Below are positions 14,244 to 19,919 of a stretch of 22,712 bases of DNA, in pieces. The stretch's first letter is position 1; the number at the start of each line of letters is the position of its first letter. A program made the translations under genes and the position numbers. This DNA is from DATJSJ01 sp035504175 (GTDB lineage Bacteria > Pseudomonadota > Alphaproteobacteria > Acetobacterales > Acetobacteraceae), in the NCBI GenBank assembly GCA_035504175.1, contig DATJSJ010000181.1, positions 1 through 22,712 of the forward strand. Reading direction: 5' to 3'. The notes under the pieces are model-generated. The model was given only the letters and a program-made list of their open reading frames with translations, searched no databases and was not told the DNA's origin.

Positions 14244-15935
14244 TTACTGGAACGGCAGGTAGCGCAGCGAGACCATGACGACCTGCTCATTGGCATAGGG
14301 CGCGCCACCGACGCCGGAGAAGACCTGGCGGCGCGTGTAGGAATATTGCGCACCGGCCTCCATCGTCCCCCAGGGGCCCTTGATGAACTTGTAGTAGCCG
14401 CCGAGTGTGCCCTGGGTCAGACCGGACGTGTTGCCAACGCAACCCGAGGCGGCACCGAGTTCGATGTCGCAGGTGGTGTTCGAATACAGCACGCTGCCAT
14501 AGCCGAAGCCGGTCGGCTTGCCCTTGATGACCTCCTCGAATGCGGTGCGACTCTCCTGCTCGGTGCCGACATAGCCGTACAGGTCGATGCGCGGCGTCGG
14601 ATGCCCGACCAGGCCGATCATGGCCTGCACCTCGGGGATCGGTGCCGGCGTGCCGTCCGGCTTCAGCGTTGCATCGGGAAGCTGGCCGGCGCCGTAACGG
14701 CCGATGCCGACACCGGCCAGCGCGCGCGCCTCGAACTCGAGCGTATTCGGAATGATCGGCAGGATCGCGCCGGCGCCGCCGCCGCCCGCCAGCACCGTCT
14801 CGTTGCGGCCGTACCCGACCGCGTCGACGCGATCGGTGATGAAGCGGGCGATGCCGAACGCCTCGTAATGCCCCCAGCCCGGGTCGTAGGCGGCCTTCAC
14901 GATGATGTCGGGCGCGATATTGTCGCTGTAGTTCACCGTCGGGGCGAAGCCGGAGCCGCCGGGGGTGGTGATCTGCGCGTTGAACCCGTCCGGCAGGGCG
15001 GCGGTGTTGCCGCCGGTCGTGGTGTAGCCCGAGGTGTTCCAGAGGGTCTGCGGATTTTCCAGCGACAGCGCCAGCCAGAGCCGGTGGTTGTCGAAATCCT
15101 TGTCGATCCGGAGTTGCGGCTGCCGCGCATAGGTGAAGCCGGGCAGGTAGCTGTTGTCGAGGGTGATCGGCACGTTCTCCTGCCGCGGAACCAGCCCGAC
15201 CTTGTATTGCGTGAGCAGGCTCCACGCCTGGCCGGCGAGGACGTGCAGGCCAAGCGAGGTGTCGTCGTACTGGGCATAGAGCTGCCGGATGCGCGGCACG
15301 TAGCTGTTGCTCTGCACCGAGTTGGAAGTCGATGCCGCGCCCTGGAAGTCGGTCTCGATATAGCCGGCGAGTGTGCTTGTGGAGTCCGGATGACCCTGCA
15401 TCAGCAGCGAGAGCCGCGTCGCCCGCGCCGACATGTGAAACTCGTTTTCGTAGTAGTTCGGCGAGTTGGCGAGCGGGATGCTGTTCCAGCTCGAGCCGAC
15501 ATCGGCGGCCTGGTTCCTGGTGCGGAAGATGCCGCGCAAGTCGATATAGCCGCCCAGCGTCACCGTGACCGCGCCGAGCTGGACGGAGCCGCGCGGCAGC
15601 GGCGGGCCGGTCATCACCGGCGTCGCGGGTCCGACCATTCCGGGCGGCACCTGGGCCCCGGCGGTCGGGCCGTATTGCGTCGAGAGTCCGATCGGAATCT
15701 CGGCCTGGACCTTGGCCGCCGAAGCCTGCGCCTCGGCGGCCGCACGTCGCGCTGCCTGAACCTGCTGATCGCGCTGCGCAAGTTCCTTGCGCATGGTGTG
15801 CAGCTCGCCCTGCAGGGCGCGGATCTGCTGTTCGATCGCGTTGATCTGCGCCGTCGTCGCGTCCTGCGCGCCGGCGTGCCGCGCGCTCATGAGCGCCGCT
15901 CCGAGGGCGCATGTTCCCAACACGGCACGACGCAT
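14244..15935 (-). CDS. Outer-membrane porin with N-terminal coiled coil
   Basis: This protein of about 563 residues has a Sec signal peptide (MRRAVLGTCALGAALMSA, then HAGAQD). Next comes a heptad-like coiled coil, about residues 27-75, rich in Gln, Glu, Arg and Ala (INAIEQQIRALQGELHTMRK and onward), and a proline/glycine linker. A long C-terminal region has the alternating, aromatic-rich, Asn/Gly/Ser-rich pattern of a beta barrel (for example VTVTLGGYIDLRGIF). It ends in VVMVSLRYLPFQ, a final beta strand with near-terminal phenylalanine. It is likely a trimeric general or substrate-specific porin, with the coiled coil projecting into the periplasm. The ATG at 15935 is preferred; an in-frame TTG at 15947 adds four residues. 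Proximity to two sugar importers suggests, but does not prove, a role in substrate entry. Confidence 0.85.
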   Translation of the reverse strand: MRRAVLGTCALGAALMSARHAGAQDATTAQINAIEQQIRALQGELHTMRKELAQRDQQVQAARRAAAEAQASAAKVQAEIPIGLSTQYGPTAGAQVPPGMVGPATPVMTGPPLPRGSVQLGAVTVTLGGYIDLRGIFRTRNQAADVGSSWNSIPLANSPNYYENEFHMSARATRLSLLMQGHPDSTSTLAGYIETDFQGAASTSNSVQSNSYVPRIRQLYAQYDDTSLGLHVLAGQAWSLLTQYKVGLVPRQENVPITLDNSYLPGFTYARQPQLRIDKDFDNHRLWLALSLENPQTLWNTSGYTTTGGNTAALPDGFNAQITTPGGSGFAPTVNYSDNIAPDIIVKAAYDPGWGHYEAFGIARFITDRVDAVGYGRNETVLAGGGGAGAILPIIPNTLEFEARALAGVGIGRYGAGQLPDATLKPDGTPAPIPEVQAMIGLVGHPTPRIDLYGYVGTEQESRTAFEEVIKGKPTGFGYGSVLYSNTTCDIELGAASGCVGNTSGLTQGTLGGYYKFIKGPWGTMEAGAQYSYTRRQVFSGVGGAPYANEQVVMVSLRYLPFQ

Positions 15936-16329
15936 GCTCAGTCCCAAGCGTTCAACCCCCCAATGAGCGCCACCCGCCGCGTCCAGACATTGCCGGGAAC
16001 CCGCCGCCGCTCCGGCACAGGCGGTGGAATTCCCATGTTTAACCCGTGACCGTAGCTATTGCGCATTTATACCCCTCGTGGATCGTGATTTGCAAGCCGG
16101 AATGCCGCCGCGAGGGCATCCGGCCATCGCCGAGACGCCTGGCACACCGGCGGGGCCATTCGCGCGTTTCGTTCCGCCGGTGAGGGCGCGGCGGTCGCCC
16201 GTGCGCGCGGTGCTGGCAGTCGACATTCAACGCCAGGACTGCATGTCCGGGCGAGTGCAACCGTTCAGGATCAGCCGCACGGGATTGGGCGCGGCCGGAC
16301 CCTGGATCGTGTCCGCTGTCGATCCTGGG
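15936..16329. other. Intergenic region upstream of the porin gene
   Basis: This gap of 394 bases has no supportable gene; a 73-residue minus-strand frame (16039-16260) is arginine/histidine rich with no recognisable motif. It holds a probable minus-strand porin promoter (16066-16095), giving a leader of roughly 120 bases, and it receives the 3' end of the oxidoreductase gene upstream. Confidence 0.5.
16066..16095 (-). promoter_or_regulatory. Probable porin promoter
   Basis: On the minus strand, TTGCAA (16090-16095) is followed after 18 bases by TATAAA (16066-16071), an AT-rich box standing out from its GC-rich surroundings. Transcription would start near 16059 and run toward the porin ATG at 15935. 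Confidence 0.45.
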
Positions 16330-17757
16330 TCAGTCGCCCTGCCGCCGGACCCAGGCGGCAATCGCATCCGCCACGTGAGACGCCTGGACGCGGACGTCCG
16401 GCACCGCAGTGCACTCCCAGAACGTGCCGCGCACGACCGGACCCAGCGCCCACAGGCCCGGGGTCACGCGCCCGTCCGGGGCGACGATGCGGAGCTGGCC
16501 GTCCACCTGCAGCCCCATCCCGTGGTCGTCGAGCCGGACCAGCCCGGCCATGCAGAGACTGGCGATCAGGCTGTCGGATTCGCCGGCGGCGCGGGCGCCG
16601 GTCGCGTAGACGAGACGCTGCACGCTGATCGTCTCGCCGTCCGGGCCGCCGGTGTCGATCGTGACATGCGCCCGTCCCGCCTCGCACACCACCGATCGCA
16701 CGCGCCCGCGGCGCAACGTCAGCGCACCGCTCGCGCGCATGGCGGCAAGCGCCGCGGCGATGGGCGGCGCCATGCGATGCCGATGCACGTCCCAGAACGG
16801 CCGGAGATGGCGCAGGAAGCGCCGCTGCTCGGGGCCGGGCAGGTTCCGCCAGAGGCTCGCCGTCACCGGCCGCAGGCCATCGATCACGGCGCGCCAGCCG
16901 ATCCCTGCCGTCGCGGCGGCGGCGAATTCGCGCCGGATCCGCCGCAGCAGCCCGACGAGCGACCCGCGCTCCGCGTCGGTGAACTCCGGGGCGGGCCAGC
17001 CGCCGCTGCCGAAGACGTGCGGCTGCGGCACCAGGCCGCGGCGGGAGACCGCGATGATCGGGCCGGCGAAGCCGCCTGCCTGCATGGCGAGGGCCAGGTC
17101 GACCATGGTGAGCCCCGTCCCCACGATCATCACCGGCTCGCCGGGCCGCAGCCCGGTCGCGGCCGCATCGTCCCACGGATTGTGGAACACCACCCCGTCG
17201 CCCCGCGCGGCCGGCGCCAGGTTGCCCCCGGCGAGCACCACGATATCGGCGCGCAGAACGCGGCCGTTGGCGCACCACAAGCGCCAGCCGCCGGCATCCG
17301 GCAGGATGCGCTCGACATCGCTGGATTGCAGCGCGACCCGACCGCCGCCCTCCCGCAATTCCCGGTAGAGGAGCTGGCGCAGGTAGCGCCCATACAGCCG
17401 CCGCGTGGCAAACCGGCCGGCCTCGGTGTCCGCGACCTCGTTCCAGTCGGCCGGCCGCCGCGTCAGATGGTCCTTGAGCCAGGCCTCGAAATGGACCGGT
17501 TCGTCGGCAAAGGCGCTCATGTTCATGGAGCGCACGTTCAGCAGGTGCGGCAGGGCGCTGGCGGCATAGGCCGGGCCACGCGCGAACCGGCCGGAGCGGT
17601 CGAACAGCCAGATCGTCGCGGCGCCGGAGAGACGCCGGCGGAGATGCACCGCGGCCATCGTGCCGGAGAAACCGGCGCCGACGATCGCGATCACGGGCAT
17701 GTCCTGCCTGCGAACGGCGGTCTGCCTGATCTCGACGATCGCCTCGCGTGGACGCAT
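16330..17757 (-). CDS. FAD/NAD(P)-binding oxidoreductase (NAD_binding_9-like)
   Basis: This is a flavoprotein-type enzyme of up to 475 residues. An N-terminal dinucleotide motif VIAIVGAGFSG (about 22-32) fits FAD binding. After it come GPAYAASALPHLLNVRS, typical of the FAD/NAD(P)-binding family that resembles N-hydroxylases, and a second Rossmann motif PVMIVGTGLTMVDLAL (about 209-224) for NAD(P). A late YATGARAAG and a C-terminal GLWALGPVVRGTFWECTAVP complete the FAD domain. The reaction is unknown; such proteins occur with varied oxidative pathways. ATG 17757 has AGGCGG just upstream. ATG 17700 (residue 20) starts directly before the Rossmann strand and is a real alternative. It is separated from the porin by a 394-base gap with its own promoter, so co-transcription is not assumed. 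Confidence 0.87.
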   Translation of the reverse strand: MRPREAIVEIRQTAVRRQDMPVIAIVGAGFSGTMAAVHLRRRLSGAATIWLFDRSGRFARGPAYAASALPHLLNVRSMNMSAFADEPVHFEAWLKDHLTRRPADWNEVADTEAGRFATRRLYGRYLRQLLYRELREGGGRVALQSSDVERILPDAGGWRLWCANGRVLRADIVVLAGGNLAPAARGDGVVFHNPWDDAAATGLRPGEPVMIVGTGLTMVDLALAMQAGGFAGPIIAVSRRGLVPQPHVFGSGGWPAPEFTDAERGSLVGLLRRIRREFAAAATAGIGWRAVIDGLRPVTASLWRNLPGPEQRRFLRHLRPFWDVHRHRMAPPIAAALAAMRASGALTLRRGRVRSVVCEAGRAHVTIDTGGPDGETISVQRLVYATGARAAGESDSLIASLCMAGLVRLDDHGMGLQVDGQLRIVAPDGRVTPGLWALGPVVRGTFWECTAVPDVRVQASHVADAIAAWVRRQGD

Positions 17758-18147
17758 CCGCCTACCCCGACTGCATACTGGGGGAAAGCCTGCCCGATTT
17801 TCCCGGATTGATGAAGTGAAATCGTGCTTATCACGGTGAAGCGGGCTGCCTCTCGGCCATCACCGACCGTTCTCACGGTCAGGTCCCGTGGATCAAGCCG
17901 CTCTTCCCTCCCGATCGGGGCCTCGCGGAGGCGGGGCTGCGCCTGGCCGGATGCTGCTGGCCGCCGTTGGCAAATCATGAGCGGGAACACCAGCGCGGCG
18001 GCTGGCCCCCTTTGATGACCCGCGTCGGCAGTCTACCCACTTATTAACAGATTCGGATCGTACATGGACGCCCGCGGCGGCGGCGCGATTCCCCCTCCCC
18101 GCTACGGGCCGCCGAACGGCAATGGGTGCGATTCGAGCCCTGATTGT
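17758..18147. other. Intergenic region with no gene seen
   Basis: In these 390 bases I find only short frames with no recognisable motif. Part of it is relatively AT-rich near 17810-17835 and 18040-18062, as is common for promoter regions, but I could not define a convincing promoter or terminator. Confidence 0.4.
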
Positions 18148-18555
18148 TCAGGGCATGTCTTCGGCGCCGGCCGGCACCAAGGGTGCTTCCCGCGCGGACG
18201 CGAGGGCGGTCGTCGCGGGCCGCCGCGGCTGGGGATGCAGGCCGCTGCGCCCGACCGGAACGGCTCTGGCCTTGCGCAGGCGATAGGCCGCGCAAAAGCT
18301 GTTCCCGGACACCAGTTCCAACCGGCGGTCCACCATCAGTTTATAGGCAACGGCGTAGCGAACCCGGCTTCCCTTCTCGCTCAGGGGTTGCGACGAGACC
18401 ACGAAATACCGCCCTGTTGGCGACGAAAAGCAGTTCAGGAAGCCTCGACTGGTGATGGCGCGGATCGCGCCAACCTCTGTCCATATTCGGCCCATGCCTG
18501 CGTCTCCGATACGCGATATCGGAAATGCTCTGATATGCCGCCGGCCTTTGTCCAT
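18148..18555 (-). CDS. Hypothetical protein, uncertain
   Basis: This open frame encodes up to 135 residues and I do not recognise it. Its middle part (about residues 20-95, with FLNCFSSPTGRYFVVSSQPL and RVRYAVAYKLMVDRRLELVS) has a mixed hydrophobic/polar composition that could form a beta-rich fold. The last 40 residues are proline, alanine and arginine rich. G/C at third codon positions is, by eye, about 73 percent in the part I sampled, higher than at positions one and two but below the neighbouring genes. That permits either a transferred or fading gene, or chance. ATG at about residue 21 (MGRIWTEV) is another possible start. There is no signal peptide or membrane segment. It lies downstream of the kinase gene with a 276-base gap lacking other candidates. 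Confidence 0.35.
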   Translation of the reverse strand: MDKGRRHIRAFPISRIGDAGMGRIWTEVGAIRAITSRGFLNCFSSPTGRYFVVSSQPLSEKGSRVRYAVAYKLMVDRRLELVSGNSFCAAYRLRKARAVPVGRSGLHPQPRRPATTALASAREAPLVPAGAEDMP

Positions 18556-18831
18556 ATAATTTTTCGCCAGCGGTTGCGCGCGGCAACCCGGTCATCCGCC
18601 GCCATTGTGATTGTCCATCGCGAATGCTTGTCGCCGAGCACGGGCAGCGTGCGGAGTCGCGGCTTCCGGCTGAGCGAATCGGCTCGCGTTCCATCGGCAT
18701 GTTGCATTGCGAGCAGCCGGATCACGCATCGCGCCGGCAAGAGTCGCACGGCGCGACTGCTCCGGAAGATCGGGAACGGAGAAGGCGACCGGCCTGCCGA
18801 ACGTTGCCTCGGCCGGCTCAATGTCATCGGA

Positions 18832-19479
18832 TCAGGCGCTGGTTGCCACCTGGAACTCGGCTTGCCGGCTTTCACCGACCACGACTCTGCCGTTCGGCAT
18901 GTCATTGCCTTCGACCTTGGCGACGATCTCATCGGGCGGAAGGTCATAGCCGCGCCATCGCTCGATCAGACGCTCGCGTCGGACGTCCTCCGGGACGACC
19001 ACCATGATCGTCGTGTCGAAGAGCGGGAACAGGTCGGACCAGCCCGGCCGCCGTAGCAGCAGGTAGTTCCCTTCGACGATCACGATGGGGATCGATCGCT
19101 CGATGATCCGTGCGCCTGCCCGAGCGATCTCGAGATCGCGGTCGAACACTGGTACCGCGACCTCCGGTTCGTCATTGCGCTTCAGCCGGGCCAGCATGTG
19201 ACGCAGGCCGAGCACGTCGAACGTCTCGGGCGATCCCTTCCGGGACTTCAGCCCGCGCGCCGCAAGAATGCGGTCATCGAAATGATACCCGTCCATCGGC
19301 AGGATCGCGGCGGCATCGGGCTTGTCGAGATTGAGGCGGGACGCGAGCTCCTCCGCGAACGTGGATTTTCCGGACCCTGGAGCGCCGGCGACCGCTACGA
19401 GAACGCGTCCCCCCGTCCCGCGCACCCGAAGCACCTGCACGATGCCGGCGAGATCCGTGCTGTTCCCTTTCTCAGGCAT
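18832..19479 (-). CDS. P-loop nucleoside/sugar kinase-like protein (FrcK/uridine kinase-like)
   Basis: This 215-residue cytoplasmic protein is of the uridine kinase/pantothenate kinase-like P-loop group. Walker A GAPGSGKST is at residues 32-40. DGYHFDD (63-69) gives the substrate-side aspartate, PVFDRDLEIA (about 110-119) and IVIVEGNYLLLR (about 132-143) form the Walker B-like strand, and RRERLIERW is the lid-type arginine segment. Proteins of this type include FrcK, found with rhizobial fructose importers, but their phosphoryl acceptor is mostly unproven. ATG 19479 is preceded by the end of a 64-residue ORF whose stop lies inside this gene's first eight bases (ATGCCTGA), suggesting translational coupling. 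It is separated from the two importer operons by the porin and oxidoreductase genes, so a link to them is speculative. Confidence 0.88.
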   Translation of the reverse strand: MPEKGNSTDLAGIVQVLRVRGTGGRVLVAVAGAPGSGKSTFAEELASRLNLDKPDAAAILPMDGYHFDDRILAARGLKSRKGSPETFDVLGLRHMLARLKRNDEPEVAVPVFDRDLEIARAGARIIERSIPIVIVEGNYLLLRRPGWSDLFPLFDTTIMVVVPEDVRRERLIERWRGYDLPPDEIVAKVEGNDMPNGRVVVGESRQAEFQVATSA

Positions 19480-19666
19480 CGGCGTGCCTGCGCGTGAAGA
19501 AATGGTTCAGCGGCGCAAGCGCTCGGGTCACCACTGCCTGGTCGCGTCCGGCCCGGATGCCGACGCCTTTGCGCAAGCGGACCCCGAGATCGTGGATCGC
19601 CGCCAGCACGCCTCGATCGAAGCATCGAATTCGGCCGCACGGCAGCCGGTACACGTCCCTGTCCAT
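19472..19666 (-). CDS. Small hypothetical protein overlapping the kinase start
   Basis: This 64-residue ORF begins MDRDVYRLPCGRIRCFDRGV and ends LNHFFTRRHADA; I do not recognise it. Support is contextual: ATG 19666 has a strong ribosome site (GGAGGAAGGA ending five bases upstream), and its TGA falls inside the first eight bases of the kinase gene. Codon positions show a coding-like pattern by eye (about 70, 50 and 76 percent G/C at positions 1, 2 and 3). The protein is basic, has two cysteines at residues 10 and 15, and has no membrane segment. It could be a real small protein, a leader whose translation drives the kinase, or the tail of a decayed gene. Confidence 0.5.
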   Translation of the reverse strand: MDRDVYRLPCGRIRCFDRGVLAAIHDLGVRLRKGVGIRAGRDQAVVTRALAPLNHFFTRRHADA

Positions 19667-19894
19667 GACGATCCTTCCTCCCCAGCAGCGATCCACGCGA
19701 GGACGCCGCGTTGCCCGTTGGATGCAATGACATGCGTAGCGCCGTCGATTGCGTGACGCACCTCCAATCGGGCCATCGCGCAACTTCGCGGGTTCGTGAC
19801 AGGCCGGATCCGGACCGAAGGCTCCCCGGCACGACCGCGCACTGGCGGCGCGCGCCGGTCGCCTGCGTCAGGACCCGCCGCCGCGTGCCGCGAG

Positions 19895-19919
19895 CGCCGA
19901 CGGAACCCCGCCGTCAGCG
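19895..19919 (-). terminator. Stem-loop overlapping the stop codon of the RND pump gene
   Basis: On the minus strand, CGCTGACGG (containing the TGA stop) pairs with CCGTCGGCG as a 9-bp stem with one U-G pair and a 7-base loop. No T-tract follows, so it may be a transcript 3' end or protective hairpin rather than a classic terminator. The 228 bases between it and the small ORF show no supported gene. Confidence 0.35.

Noticed and set aside
14070..14250. CGCTTTACTG occurring twice about 165 bases apart, near 14072 and 14238
   Set aside because: The second copy is the end of the porin coding sequence; a 10-base match alone is too weak to call a repeat or attachment site.
14193..16049. 618-residue plus-strand frame opposite the porin
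   Set aside because: The minus strand encodes a porin with signal peptide and barrel; the plus frame has no domain and is Arg/Gly/His rich.
16024..17811. 595-residue plus-strand frame opposite the FAD/NAD(P)-binding gene
   Set aside because: It is a shadow of a gene with two clear Rossmann motifs on the minus strand.
18064..19056. 330-residue plus-strand frame
   Set aside because: It runs through the antisense of the kinase's conserved motifs and has no recognisable features or ribosome site.
19528..19776. 82-residue minus-strand frame (starts MARLEVRHAID) overlapping the small ORF
   Set aside because: It has no ribosome site and its second half is a Ser/Cys/Ala-rich shadow of the better-supported 64-residue ORF. 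The first 35 residues could be a remnant, but I cannot support it.
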